Source: Chrysogorgia sp. JL179-B06
Taxonomy: Eukaryota > Cnidaria > Anthozoa > Scleralcyonacea > Chrysogorgiidae
Length of the DNA: 64,000 nt
Assembly: GCA_035772405.1 (NCBI GenBank)
Contig: JAYKKM010000450.1
Span: 2,444,001 to 2,508,000 of the forward strand
Direction: 5' to 3'
In this document: positions 1-11,671 of the stretch, piece after piece
Layout of the letters: the number at the start of each line of letters is the position of its first letter
How positions within the stretch are numbered: position 1 is the first letter of the stretch
Notes under the pieces: generated by a model
What the model saw: the letters and a program-made list of their open reading frames with translations, nothing else
Told to the model about the DNA's origin: nothing
The model's database searches: none
Position numbers and translations under genes: made by a program

Positions 1-350
1 AATACACAAATTGTGAAGGTTACGAGAGACAAATTATGAAATTACCATCGAGAACGGAGCAAGTGACCCTCATTCCCAGTACTCTCTGGCCGAGCGTTAA
101 AGTCCCAGCTACAATGCCTCGTGATTTTATAACTCGTTAATTATTCCGTTCACCCGGAGAAATGCAACGTTAATCCACCGCCATTTCCCAGTTAATTCCC
201 CGGCATGTCCTGGGGGTCGGGGTTTCAAGCTCATTTGCAACAACGTGGAAAAAAAACAAGATGTTGCTTATTTCTAACCAAGACCCATGGCGTTCCTATG
301 AAAGCCTTCTTGATCAAGCGAAAATTAAATGTCTCACCAACCGAAAATTA
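1..350. other. Intergenic, nothing recognised
   Basis: No exon, repeat copy or RNA gene could be recognised in this stretch. It is ordinary AT-rich sequence ending at the foldback element that starts at 351. Confidence 0.5.
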
Positions 351-1131
351 CGGAGCCCCATAGGTGCCATGCTATTAAAGCGCTATATTTTTCTTAAATT
401 TCGACTTTTTTTCTTAAATTCCGACTTTTTTCTTAAATTCCGAATTTTTCTTAAATTCCGACTTTTTCTTTCCGACTAGTATAATTTATGCAATTCCTCG
501 ATTTGATAAATGATAAAATGGCGGATAGCGGATTTGTCGGAAGCGTGGAGTTATAAATTATTCATGTATTCGTTGGTACTACATGATCCCAAAGACAGAT
601 ATTCTGTTAGTGGAAGAAGCTCTTTTAACATTGTTGATGCTATAATGAGTTTACCATGGGATATAGAGATAACCGAGAAAGCATATGTATGCCGAAAATG
701 CCTTGCGCGTTTGAAGAAGAAGATAAACTTGGAAAAAGACATTTGTTGTGCGCCAGTTCCAAGTTTATCTTCTTCGTCTTCTTCAAACGCGCGAGGCATT
801 TTCGGCATACATATGCTTTCTCGGTTATCTCTTATCCCATGGTAACTCATTATAGCATCAACAATGTTAAAAGAGCTTCTTCCACTAACAGAATATCTGT
901 CTTTGGGATCATATACAGTAGTTGAATATTTTATAAGATCCACGCTTCCGACCATTCCGCAATCCGCCATTTTGTCATTTAGTCGGAATTTAAGAAAAAA
1001 GTCGGAATTTAAGAAAAAGTCGGAATTTAAGAAAAAAGTCGGAATTTAAGAAAAAAGTCGGAATTTAAGAAAAAAAGTCGGAATTTAAGAAAAATATAGC
1101 GCTTTAAAAGTATGGCACCTATGGGGCTCCG
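351..1131. mobile_element. Foldback (palindromic) element with captured coding fragment
   Basis: The two halves are near-perfect reverse complements: 351-734 pairs with 757-1131 around a 22-nt loop. The outer part of each arm is a short tandem array of a unit like TTCTTAAATTCCGACTTTTT (about five copies left, six right). The inner part of both arms carries the same coding-like fragment. On the minus strand of the right arm it starts with an ATG near 970 (MADCGMVGSVDLIKYS) and includes DPKDRYSVSGRSS and a CxxC pair (YVCRKCLARLKKK). The left arm reads the same protein on the plus strand with a broken start. This looks like the first exon of a zinc-binding protein or transposase picked up by the element; I do not recognise the family. 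It is not likely to be expressed as a protein here. Confidence 0.75.
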
Positions 1132-2484
1132 TAGAAAATATTTTCAATCACTAGTTTTACTTTTTAAATGTATGAAAGAACATGGACCTCAGTATATTCA
1201 ACAATTTTTGTATCTGCGCGAAGCGTAGCAGTTAGGTTTGTGTGTTAGCTTATAGCCAATCAGTGATCAGCACGCATAATCGGATCCTTGAGATGTCTGT
1301 TTGGCACATCGCGGGAATGGCCGATTAATTGCTAAGTACATAGGTAGGTTTATGAAGGGTATACACGTTTACGTAATATAATAGACACGAATGTTATGTA
1401 TTTAGACTCGGTAATTCCAAATCTGTTTTCAGAATTGAAAACGGTTAAATATTGACCGAGATAACGTTCAATACGACGAAGCGGCCACTGATTGCCGATT
1501 AATTTCTAAGTATATAAGCAGTTTTTTTACGAAGGGTCTTTGTGTAACATAATAGACATGTATGTTATGTATTTGTATTCGGTAATTCCAATTCTAATTC
1601 AATTTACGACGAACGGCTTTTTGCAATTTGTATTTTTTGTTCTTGTAAAGCTTCTGAATCCCGAGAAAATAACCTTGATGTGTCTATGACGTAGTCTGTG
1701 TCCATTGTGTGTCCAGACCATATCTCGATTGACTATGCTCAGAGCATGTTTGACTGGAAAGAAGTGCTCTGTGTCAGCCATTCTTGCTGTTCAGCAAGTT
1801 ATGTCAGCTGTTCTTGCTCATAACCACAAGACCAAACATCCTGTCTCTTCTGATTCTCATCAACTTCAAAATTTGAACTCTTACTAAAGGAAAGTTGGCA
1901 TCTCCTTCGTGTACCGGAAACTCGGCAAACTTCAAAGCGACTATAATGAGCTACGTTTTGATGTTGAACCGTACCTTACACCGTGCACATCCTTTGTTTT
2001 AGGTTTATTAATATTTAAACAACACGGTTGAGCGCTTCATTATACTAAAATACAATAGGTTCAGTGACCGTGCACCGTGCACAAAATTGCATAAAGACGA
2101 ACAAAAAGATAGAACAAAGACTTTAGCTGAGTTTCCAGACCATATCTCGATTGACAATGCTCTGAGATACGTGTGTGAAAGTGTCGGTGTCCGAAATACA
2201 ATGCACTACAGCATTGACACTTATAAGAATACAAAACATGTGATCTCAGACCAAAAGGAATTCCGTCTTTGAAAGGAAAGAAATGTGATAGGCGATAGGA
2301 AGGACGAAATACAAAACAGATATTAAGTTGTAGATATGCGGAGGAAAGTAGTTTGCGAAGTTGAGTTCGTATCTTGAGACCGTGAGTTCCAGTAAAAGGG
2401 AGACAAAAATAAATTGTTTGTTTAGAACATGATAGGTGAAAATACTTTATCTAAGAAGATACCGATGCAGTTTTAACACGCAGT
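1132..2484. repeat. Intergenic with dispersed repeat fragments
   Basis: No gene seen. A segment at about 1340-1480 (tatacacgtttacgtaata and on to gaccgagataacgtt) recurs at about 27485-27630, and a shorter diverged version follows at about 1515-1600. The phrase catatctcgattgac occurs at both about 1719 and 2142. These are copies of an unidentified dispersed repeat. Confidence 0.5.
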
Positions 2485-3009
2485 TTTAAAGTGCTTATAA
2501 ACCCAAAATGGGTTTTTGGTGATTCGGATAGAGCATAAAAAGTTAGTTAAATAAGTTCTAGATTAGTTTTTGCGTTAAACTTTTAGTTTCGGAGATATAA
2601 GGGCTCAAAGTCACAATTTGTGAAAAAAAGTAGCGCAGGCCGGGAGACTGGATCCGAGGAACGTGTTATGTTTCAATACTTATAAAAATATATTACAATT
2701 CGAGTAGACAAGGTAACATCGTAAAGACACATCGTTTGGGCATTTTTCAATAAAAACTCTTAAGATAGCTGTCTTCTCCTCTACAAAAGCCTAGTCAGTT
2801 GTTGAAGATGGGTTCCTCGGATCCAGGTCCCTGTGTGTTATTTTGGTGGCGCTACTTTTTTCCAAAAAATGGCACAATTTGCATGTTTGAGCCGTTATAT
2901 CTCCGAAACTAAAAGTTTAACGCAAAAACTAATCCAGAACTTATTAACTAACTTTTTATGCTCTATCCGAATCACCAAAAACCCATTTTGGGTTTATAAG
3001 CACTTTAAA
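2485..3009. mobile_element. Foldback/MITE-like element with ~180-bp terminal inverted repeats
   Basis: TTTAAAGTGCTTATAAACCC at the left end is matched by its reverse complement at the right end. The arms (about 2485-2663 and 2810-3009) pair along most of their length with scattered mismatches, and both reach a GGATCC-containing core. The middle is about 150 bp of AT-rich sequence. There is no coding capacity, which suggests a non-autonomous inverted-repeat element. Confidence 0.7.
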
Positions 3010-3084
3010 GGCATACATGATTTTACAAGTCGAAAATATCAGAAACAGGTAAGCTAATAGTTCTAACCCACGATATACAAGCTT

Positions 3085-3090
3085 TTTATT
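3085..3090 (-). terminator. Polyadenylation signal of the EF-hand gene
   Basis: AATAAA on the minus strand lies about 225 bases past the stop codon of the EF-hand gene, a normal 3'UTR distance. It is the nearest such hexamer I saw. Confidence 0.4.
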
Positions 3091-3314
3091 TAAAAATATA
3101 TATTTGACAATTGACTATTGAGTGAGACATGTTTTTACTGGCAATAGTTATATTTCTAACATTGATTCTAATATTAAATGATGTCTAATTATGATAATTG
3201 GGAATTTGTATCGAATTAATAAAGCTAGTCGAATTACACTATCATTTACAATATCTGGTTTCGGATAATAATTCTGTTGCAACTATTTCCAACCGGTATA
3301 TTTCATTTTTCTCG

Positions 3315-6300
3315 TTAGTGTATTGTTTTGTTGTGTATGATTTCAAAAATGCTGTTTTCGCTCCGTGTTTGGGTCCTGGGTTGGTCCAAGTACAGACGGA
3401 CTTTGTCTAGGACATAGGACGGCCAATAATCATCGTCGTCGGTAGGTTTCCACGATTTCTCGAAGCGAGAGTCGATATGTCTGCAAAGAACATTAGAAAT
3501 TATGTGTTAGGACATTGGCCTGCAACAAAAAATAAGTATCTTATATCAAAATAGGTGGCTTAAAGGACATTGGCAACAAAAATTAAGTTTGTCTAATATG
3601 AAAGAACTCGTAAAATGATAGAGTAACAGCCTTTTACAACTTTTCCGTATATTACTTTGTTTGATATGTAAATGAAATGCTCTCTGACGTCAGGTGCAAG
3701 GTAGAGAATATTTTCACTCATTAAATTATTAGTTCCATCTTCAAGTTTGTTCCACAAATGTACTTGAAAATGTGCGTATAATAACTCCTCGTGATAATGA
3801 ACGTTGTAAACTTAGCAATCACTGAGATATAAGACATTTTTTAATGAGTGAAAATTCTCTACCCCACACCTGACCATCTCATTTACATATCAAACAAACT
3901 GAAATATTTCAAAAACGAAGTAAAATACGGAAATGGTTTTGAAGAGAAATGGGTCCACCCCAGTTCCCCCTTGGCGACGCCCCTGGATAGGGTCATGATT
4001 TTCCTTTGTGTTTTCCTCATGAATTATTAATGAGTTTTTAAAATAATGTTTAGAAATGTTAATATTTACTTCTTTGGGTACAGTTCTTTGGGTACAGTTT
4101 GCTTCTTTGGGTACATAGACGTATGTACGCAATGCGTACCTATTTTTAACATCTTTAACTGTATAACAGACAGCTTCCGTGGACAAAGTCTCGTCCAAAA
4201 CGTCGTCCGTGAATATACGTAAGTAATTAAAGGACATTGGCAACAAAAATTAAGTTTGTCTAATATGAAAGAACTCGTAAAATGATAGAGTAACACCTTT
4301 TACAACTTTTCTGTATTCAACTTTTCTGTTTTACTTCGTATTTAAAATATTTCAGTTTGTTTGATATGTAAATGAGATGGTCTCTGACGTCAGGTGTGGG
4401 GTAGAGAATTTTCATACATTAAAAAATGTCTTATATCTCAGTGATTGCTAAGTTTACAACGTTCATTGGAACTAATATTCTATTGCATGAAAATTCTCTA
4501 CCCCACACCTGACGTCAGAGACCATTCATTTATACATATCAAACAAACTGAAATATTTCAAAGAAGTAAAATACAGAAAAGTTGTAAAAGGTGTTACTCT
4601 ATCATTTTACGAGTTCTTTCATATTAGACAAACTTAATTTTTGTTGCCTATGTCCTTTAAGTATTTTTCGACACATTGAAGTTCTCTTATTTCTCGTGTT
4701 CTGTGGCTTCAAGGTCTCACCTGGTAAGCTTATTGTACTCTTCATACGTCATCCAGCAATCAGTTTTCCTCGAAATGTTCGCAGCGCCCGAGGACAAGTT
4801 CATCCTTTCCATTTTAGGTGTGACGGAGGTAGCGGGGGGATAGACGTAGTAGGTATAGATGCTTGATTTTCTTCTGTTCTCTTCCGAGTAACGACGTTTT
4901 CCGTGTGTTTCCGAAGCGGCTGGTGCGAGCCTTCGGTATAATTCTTGTTGGGACAGGAGATACTTGGTTGGTGGTTTTAGCGACGAAATACAGACATCCT
5001 TGGGTCTGTCTTCCGGGTGAAGGAGAACTATTGAACGAGAGAGAGGTATTCACCTATAAGTACCTAGCCTGCGTGGCAGGCGTTACGTTTTGGGGGCGGG
5101 CGGAATTGGGGGCAATAAGTACCCTTCGCTGGCTCCGCCTAGCCTGATGACCAGTGAGTTGAGCCACACGAGGTTAACAAATAATTTCCCAACGCAAACA
5201 GGTGATAAATCAGACATAGTTTGACGCTCCTGGCTTTAAAAAGATTTTTGAACGTAACTTTAAAAGTTACTGTCCATGACCCAATGTTTCGACACTCCAA
5301 TCTAGTGTCTTCATCGGGGTGATCGTTGTAAAGTTAGGATCCCTATTTATACCCTCATGGAACGTTGTCTGGAGGTTTGGCATATCAATAGCGCCCACGC
5401 TCCATTGACTCGCAATGACGGTGGTTTATTACCAGAAGCTTATTTGCATCTTGTTAATAGATAACGTCATCATTGGTTCTATGAGGGTATAAATAGGGAT
5501 CATAACTTTACAACGATCACCCCTGATGAAGACACTAGATTGGAGTGTCGAAACGTTAGGTCATGGACAGTAACTTTTAAAGTTACGTTAAAAAAACTGA
5601 CTATATCTGATTTTTCACGTTGGGAAATTATTTGTTAGGTTACAGGTTGTTTTACACATATGTGCAGACCTTCACTCTACCATCTGATTCCATGAAGCTC
5701 AATGGTTGCAGCATCTTACTGGTCATCAGAAGGTTACACTTTAGAGGTTGTCTGACACTTATGTAACGCATTTCACTCTATACCATCCACAGTAGCTCAA
5801 TGGTTAGTATATCTCACTAGTCATCAGAAAGTTACAGGTGATCCGACATAGGTAACCACTCTACCATATGTAACTGTAGCTCAATGGTTAGAGCATCTCA
5901 TTGGTCATCAGAAGATTATAGGTCGTCTGTCACATATGTCACCTTCACTCTACCATCTCAATCCACTCAATGAATTAGAGCATCTCACTGGTTCACTTCT
6001 ACTCGATCATCCTGCATGTCACCAATCGTCCCATGCTATCATCACTCAGACCTACCTCTTTCTAGCATGCCCTTCGAAAGTTGAACACCGTACAAATGAC
6101 AGAGCTCTAATATTTCTTCATACTCCTTTTCTTTATCTTTCTGAAATTTGTCCACCATCAAACCGGTTTTCCCTCCCATCGTACACGACTCCCGAACCTT
6201 CTTAGCTTCTTTCGTACTTTTGTTTCGACGCTTCTCTTTCCTTTTTAGTCTTTTTGAGCGTTTTTCTTTGTCCTAGATTGTAAAAATATACATCATATCA

Positions 6301-7571
6301 TTGCATTCAACTGGATAAAAGAAGCTTGCATTGCGTCAGTATTAACGCTATCACCACATCTCATGATATATCAATTTAACACTTTGAAACTATCAAAAGC
6401 CTAACAGCATTCTAATGTTGGTCGCCAGCTACAGGTATTCTCTCAAAATTTAATAAAACTAACCAAGGCAACAAATAATTTCCCAACGCAACCAGGTGAT
6501 AAATCAGACATAGTTTGACGCTTCTGGCTTTAAAAAGTTTTTTTGAACGTAACTTTAAAAGTTACTGTGGGGTGATCGTTGTAAAGTTAGGATCGCTATT
6601 TATACCCTCATAGAACCGACGATGATGTTATCTATTAACAAGATGCAATTAAGCTTCTGGTAATGAACCACCGTAAAACCTTTCTTGACGTTGGGTCATA
6701 TTTTTGCGAAACCTAAGGATCGTATTGCGAAGGAACAGAGGAAAGACGCTATTTATTCCATTCCGTGCAATGACTGTGATCAGGAGTACATCGGTCAGAC
6801 TAAACGTCAGTTTCGTGCGCGTTTAAAAGAACACCAAAAGGCTGTTTTCTTTTCAAAAAAGGAAAATTCTGCTTTGTCGGAGCACGCGTGCGTAACCTAC
6901 CATGAGATTGCGTGGGAAAATTCCAAAATTATTACCACCAATCATGCAGCGGTACCATCAGAGACGTTGTCTGGAGGCTTGGCATATCAATAGCACCCAC
7001 GCCCCATTGAATCGCGATGACGGTGGTTTATTACTAATAAATAGGGATCCTAGCTTTACAACGATCACCCGTGATGAAGATACTAGATTGGAGTGTCAAA
7101 AGGTCGGGTCATGGACAGTAACTTTTAAAGTTACGTTCAAAAAACTTTTTAAAGCCAGAGTAGCAATCAACCTCAACAAGCGGCAACAAATACTCCTCGT
7201 CTCTCCTCTGTTGCACTCACCAAGTTTTTCATCAGCAAAACTTCACTGCTTGAAGTATCTGGCAAACTAAGCAGTGATGGAGACGAGCTTCGTGTAGCAA
7301 GGGATGGTCTCTCAGTCAAGTCAAGTTCTGTGTCCTGAAGATTTTCAAAATGTGCGGAATCTTGCACTGATGACGGACGTAAGTCGGTATTGGATTGCTT
7401 CTTTGCTCTATGGAAATGAAACAAAATGGTTTTTAAAAGAGCGATTAAAAGGGCTGTAAGAGGAGTGAGTATGTTTATGAGGAAAGGAAGGAGGAAGGAA
7501 GGGAGAAAGGGAGGAAGGAAGGAAGGAAGAGAGGGAGGGAGGAAGGGAGGAAGGAAGGAAGGGATGAATGA

Positions 7572-7611
<40 letters not shown>

Positions 7612-10600
7612 AGGAAGGAAGGAAGGAAGGAAGGAAGGGAAGGAAGAAGGAAGGAAGGAAGGAAGGAAGGAAGGAAGGAAGGAAGGAAGGGGGAAAGGAA
7701 GGGAGGTAGGAATGAAGGAAGGAAGGCAGGCAGGAATGAAGGAAGGAAGTGAGGAAGGAAGGAAGGAAATAATGAAGGAAGGGAGGGAGGGAGGAAGAAA
7801 GGAAGGGAGGGAGGAAGAAAGGAATGGAGTGATAAATAAACAAATGGATGGAATAGATTGAGGTGTGGCAATTCGGGCTTGAATTACCTCTCACTTTGGA
7901 CAAATAAATCCCGTCCTTGTACAAGTTCTTTATACTCCAGGGAATCATTGTGATTCTGATCTAATGCTGCAATCAGTTGCTCAATCTCAGCTTCCTTGAT
8001 GGGAATGCCAGCAACCTTCATCACTTCATGAAATTCTTTCTTAGTTATCGTCCAATCTTTATCTTTATCTGCTAGTACAAATAAGTCATACATTCGCAGT
8101 CTTTTCTTGGCAAGGTAGTCAGAAATTGTGGCCAGGATAACTGGCAGAGGTTGTTTGATAGACGGGCGATTCTTGGAATCAGAACTGCCATGTATATCAT
8201 AACCTGTGTCATCAGCCTTGCTTTCCTAAAAAAAGTTAATATAAATAATTTTAAAGTAAACGGTTTGAACTTAGGAGTATCATTAGATGTGTGAAGTTGA
8301 TCATCCAGGTTGTTGTAGTCTTGAGAAAGACTATTGTTGGTGACTGACGTTTCGACGGCCTCAGTGGCGGTTCCTTCCTTCCTTCCTTCCTTCCTTCCTC
8401 CTTCCTTCCTTCCTTCCTTCCTTCCTTCCTTCCTTCCTTCCTTCCTTTGTTCACCGTGCTGACTGACTTGCTGGAAACTTTTACAAAAGGAAATCGGATA
8501 ATCTCATTGGACATTAATCGTTATTGAAAATATAGTTGTACAGGTACATGTAGATGACGTTATGCTACACCAAGGCAGGCTGGCTGCTGGCTGACCGACT
8601 GACTTGAAATTTTTCACTATTTGTAAACCTCTTTAATGATTTGAACACAGGTCTGGAAGTTGTATTCTGTATAATATTATAAATAATATTGTCATTTACA
8701 CTCGATAACTTCTAAAGGAAATCAACAGGAAGGATATTTTACGAGTGTGGAAATTTCCTAAGACCCAACCAAGACCAGTTGCGAAAATGAACTCACTCCT
8801 CCGCAAATCTAGCGCGGCATTCTGACAACTGAGCAACGTAGACCGTTGCTGAGACCGTTGCTGAGAGCGATTCTTATTTTTCCACTATCAGAAATTGCTA
8901 ATGAGTAACGAAGCCGATCGCTAGATGTTATTAATTTCAAGCCTGGATATTAGCGGCCGGTCACGGACATTGTCTGGTACAAATATCCCATTTCTAGAGA
9001 TTTGACAGCTACAATATTAATTCTGTCTGGCATTTTGTCCGACGCTCACCTTGTCCGAAGATTATACACAACTTTTTGTGAAAGTAAAACATTTTCGCGT
9101 TAAACGAGCATTTAGATTTCGTATTGTATAATCTCAGATGAGAGACATTACGCTAATATTTGAGACATTACGCTAATATTTGAGACGTTGAGCTAAGTTA
9201 TGAGACGTTACGCATCGTTTGGAGACATTGTGCTAAGTTTGGAGACATTACGCTAAGTTTGGAGACATTGCGCTAAGTTTGGAGACATTGCGCTACGTTT
9301 GGACACATTACGCTAAGTTTGGACACAGTACGCTAAGTTTGGAGACATTACGCTAAGTTATGAGACGTTACGCATAGTTTGGAGACATGCTAAGTTTGGA
9401 GACATTACGCTACGTTTGGAGACATTACGCTAAGTTTGGAGACATTGCACTAAGTTTGGAGACATTGCACTAAGTTTGGAGACATTACGCTAAGTTTGGA
9501 GACATTACGCTAAGTTTGGAGACATTGTGCTAAGTTTGGAGACATTACGCTAAGTTTGGAGACATTGCGCTAAGTTATGAGACATTACGCTAAGTTTGCA
9601 GACATTACGCTAAGTTTGGAGACATTACGCTAAGTTTGGAGACATTGCGTTAAGTTTGGAGACATTACGCTAAGTTTGCAGACATTACGCTAAGTTTGGA
9701 GACATTACGCTAAGTTTAGAGACATTACGCTAAGTTTGGAGACATTGCGCTAAGTTTGGAGACATTGCGCTGCATCTCATACCATTCATCTCACACCATG
9801 TGTATCTCATACCACTTGCACGATTTATGTAGAAATACATACCCTGTTTTTTTGTGAAGTCTTAAGTCTTTTTTTTTCATGCGCAGATTGTGCATTTTTA
9901 ACTCGCTGTTCAACTTCTGTTAAGTAAGGTTTACTCTCGAGCCAGTTGCGTGCCTCTCCGCAATTGTCTAAGTTTTCACGAAGTGTCTTCCTTTGTTCAA
10001 TCCAGTTTCTATAACTGCTCAACTTGGAATCATCTACAAGATGAGTGCATGGAATGATAGTTAACTCATTCACACACACCTGACCCTTTTCCAGTAAATG
10101 ATATAATTATGACTAGATAGCCTGCAGGGTATACTGTATGTTGAACTAGTTAACCACAAGCCAATCTCCAGGAGCAGGATAAAATATATTCTTAGAAGTT
10201 ATCATGGGGGAGAGTGTTGGAGATTGGCAGAATTTGTAAATAGTACATTATTATGACGTCACGAGCTGCTGAGGTTACCTTATTTATCCGAGCCAGAGGC
10301 TCGTGTGTTTTAAGCGTTCAACTATTCAGTTTATCACTCTTAGGTAAACGGAAAACCCAACTGATAGGGATTCCGAGTGCTAGTGTTATTGCAAAGGCAA
10401 CACTTTCTCCTCAATTATTTTAAGACCCTGAGTGGTGGTCACTGGTCAGACCCAGTGTCTCGCAGCTCATGGACTGGTTGTTAAAGACTGCCGGTCTGAA
10501 ATAGCCGACTGTAGTCACAGATTCTGATGAGACCCATAGCATGCCAATGAGCGGGTTATATATAATATTACAGTACCTGGGTTAGTTGTCTCAGTCGACT

Positions 10601-10799
10601 GATTTGCTGGCTTTAATGGTGGGCAACGACTTATTTTGAAGCCAGTATCAGAGAGGGCGAGATCTCTTTCGCGTGTAGTGGTCAAACCTGTCGCAATTAT
10701 CACACGTTTCCTTGCAGACTTATCTGATTCTCCGCTCGCAGCTACAGCATCTCGATACGCCTTCGTCTTGACCAAGTTTCGCAACCTTAATTTCTGCAT
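3315..10799 (-). CDS. EF-hand calcium-binding protein, EFCAB12-like (7 exons, 559 aa)
   Basis: Exons in transcript order: 10572-10799, 9843-10079, 7888-8225, 7221-7407, 6056-6272, 4721-5027, 3315-3480. Phases agree at every join, giving 1680 nt with stop. The protein has a basic N-terminus and a segment CTHLVDDSKLSSYRNWIEQR near residue 90. It has two canonical EF-hand loops: D208-x-D210-x-D212...E219 (Trp at loop position 6, where Gly is usual) and D244-x-N246-x-N248...E255. A Ser/Thr-rich linker follows, then a very basic stretch in exon 5 (KEKRSKRLKRKEKRR), and a C-terminal YWPSYVLDKVRLYL motif. The order EF-hand pair, basic region, C-terminal WP motif and total length recall EFCAB12 (about 570 aa in human); that name is from memory and moderate in confidence. 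Family members are poorly characterised, presumably calcium sensors. The first exon donor (gtaata after 10572) was chosen because the more obvious gtactg five bases earlier breaks the frame. Introns contain Penelope-type copies, GGAA and 20-bp tandem arrays. The gene is divergent from RTCB. Confidence 0.8.
3561..3945. mobile_element. CRE-bearing inverted-repeat element, family C, truncated copy
   Basis: Left arm starts TAAAGGACATTGGCAACAAA and runs through a TGACGTCA octamer at 3685 to a point near 3728. The right arm returns in reverse complement to about 3945, where it stops early, so the terminal part is lost. It lies in the last intron of the EF-hand gene (3481-4720). Same family as 4228-4660 and 34337-34757. 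Confidence 0.65.
4228..4660. mobile_element. CRE-bearing inverted-repeat element, family C, full copy
   Basis: Ends are TAAAGGACATTGGCAACAAA and its near reverse complement. The arms are about 170 bp each with a short centre, and TGACGTCA occurs in both arms (4385 and 4510). There is no ORF of its own. It sits in the same intron as the truncated copy, only about 280 bp away. Confidence 0.75.
5175..5640. mobile_element. Penelope-like element family 1: two ends in inverted orientation
   Basis: The segment AATTTCCCAACGCAA... with CTCCAATCTAGTGTCTTCAT reads inward from the left, and the same sequence returns in reverse complement on the right (gatgaagacactagattgga, cgaaacgttaggtcatggac). Between them are remains seen also in the other two copies (tattaccagaagcttatttg). 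This is the end region of the Penelope-type element at 6470-7165 without its coding part. It lies in an intron of the EF-hand gene (5028-6055). Confidence 0.65.
5650..5985 (+). repeat. Tandem tRNA-derived repeat (about four units)
   Basis: Four units of about 80-97 bp each contain a pol III A-box-like phrase (GTAGCTCAATGGTTAGAGCA or a variant) near 5695, 5792, 5874 and 5963. Each is followed by TCATCAGAAGRTTA, with CTTCACTCTACCAT between units. The B box is decayed. A single copy of the same family, with a good B box, lies at 61660-61800. Confidence 0.6.
6470..7165 (+). mobile_element. Penelope-like element family 1, copy with GIY-YIG domain
   Basis: Between inverted end sequences (AATTTCCCAACGCAACCAGG on the left; the right-end sequence broken off after gccagagta) lies an open frame at 6685-6993. 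It encodes the end of a Penelope-type polyprotein: AIYSIPCNDC, then EYIGQTKRQFRARLKEHQ, the GIY-YIG endonuclease signature. Only about 100 codons remain; the reverse transcriptase is missing, so this is a dead 5'-truncated copy. It lies in an intron of the EF-hand gene (6273-7220), on the opposite strand to the gene. Confidence 0.8.
7470..7850. repeat. GGAA/GGGA/GGCA purine-rich array
   Basis: Impure (GGAA)n with GGGA and GGCA blocks, all purine on the plus strand, filling most of the intron 7408-7887 of the EF-hand gene. Long Arg/Glu/Gly-Lys or Ser/Leu/Pro open frames across it are only a by-product of the stop-free repeat. Confidence 0.95.
8296..8372 (-). mobile_element. Penelope-like family 2, 3' end fragment
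   Basis: Reads, on the minus strand, GAGGCCGTCGAAACGTCAGT followed by accaacaatagtctttctcaagactacaacaacctgg. This matches the end of the larger copy at 53770-54560 and the piece at 12035-12115. The GAxGCCGTCGAAACGTC phrase is a typical tail of animal Penelope-type elements. A (CCTT)n run at about 8373-8447 is fused to it. Confidence 0.65.
8373..8447. repeat. (CCTT)n microsatellite
   Basis: About 75 bp of CCTT repeats on the plus strand, in intron 8226-9842 of the EF-hand gene, directly abutting a Penelope family 2 end. Confidence 0.9.
9125..9778. repeat. 20-bp minisatellite, family M (AGTTTGGAGACATTACGCTA)
   Basis: Roughly 32 head-to-tail copies of a 20-bp unit, consensus AGTTTGGAGACATTACGCTA, with single-base variants (GCGCT, GTGCT, TTATGAGAC). 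It occupies the intron 8226-9842 of the EF-hand gene. The same unit forms arrays at 35905-36560 and, more diverged, at 39009-39400 and 55617-55710. Confidence 0.95.
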
Positions 10800-11671
10800 C
10801 TTCAGCTTGAGACAAATGCTACTGAGTTAGAGATTAAAACTATCCATTCGTTGCTTTTTTAAAAAGATACACACAACGCGAGTAGATGCAGCACGATCTT
10901 CGATTGAAGACATATTCACCTACTAATTCCTCTATTGATTTTCATCCGCCATTTTGGAATTATGTTTGAAAGTACCATGGCAACAGGCAACCACTAGAAC
11001 CAAAGCCACAGCTACCCCAATTTCTTAATTTAAGAAAAATCACGTTTTGGGAAAAGTCGATCAGTCGAGTGTACACAAAGACCTCATCTAAATTAATGGT
11101 ATTGTACATATATTAATTGCCCTTTCAAAGTTGCTAACATGAATTAATTGTCCGCCATCTTGGATGTATTTTTTGCGTGTGACGTCACAACCGGATAAAG
11201 CGAAATTTTTATCTAGCCATCTTGCAAATGTCTTACTTCTTCAATTGAACCACAATATTTTAAAAAGCATTCCGCGGAAACTCCGCCAACCACAGAGTAG
11301 TTTAATTAACTTCCCAGTCAAAAATTAAACAGGATGGAATTGACATAATATCAAGTGCTACACAACTTTTTGGGCGAATAGATTTCCAAGTTACGCAGTT
11401 ATCAATATAAGATGAATGATGGAGTGAAGATTCCTTCATCAGGTCAGATCTGATGAAGTTCACCCACTTTTTCTCAAAAATAACTTTCATATAATATTGT
11501 TGACCAACTTTTGGATGATGGTTTTTTGCACCACATTGCGGGTTGCACACCCCTGACTTTTTGTTCTTTCTTTCAGGTTGGTGAGCTGGTCATTCATTCT
11601 TTGAACCACTTTGAACTTTGCTCAAGATATCTTGTGTAGGTGCTACTTTTCTTCGTAATAAAACAACCAAT
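10800..11671. promoter_or_regulatory. Shared divergent promoter region (EF-hand gene / RTCB)
   Basis: This 872-bp gap separates the start codons of two genes reading away from each other, so it should contain both 5'UTRs and promoters. I see no convincing TATA box. Part of it (about 11153-11330) is a fragment of a CRE-bearing inverted-repeat element with GTGACGTCAC at 11179. The bidirectional role is inferred from gene layout only. Confidence 0.45.
11153..11330. mobile_element. CRE-bearing element, family D, partial copy
   Basis: GCCATCTTGGATGTAT, GTGACGTCACAACCGG and CATTCCGCGGAAACTC match the copies at 33671-34327 and 63228-63435 in the same order. The right end, which should carry a second TGACGTCA, is missing. 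It lies just upstream of the RTCB start. Confidence 0.65.

Noticed and set aside
9125..9778. Regular short repeats suggestive of a CRISPR array
   Set aside because: The 20-bp units are contiguous with no unique spacers, and the setting is an animal intron.
10572..10577. Using the gtactg donor (exon end at 10577) for EF-hand exon 1
   Set aside because: It leaves one base, and the next exon then runs into a stop. The gtaata donor ending the exon at 10572 keeps the frame open through all later exons.
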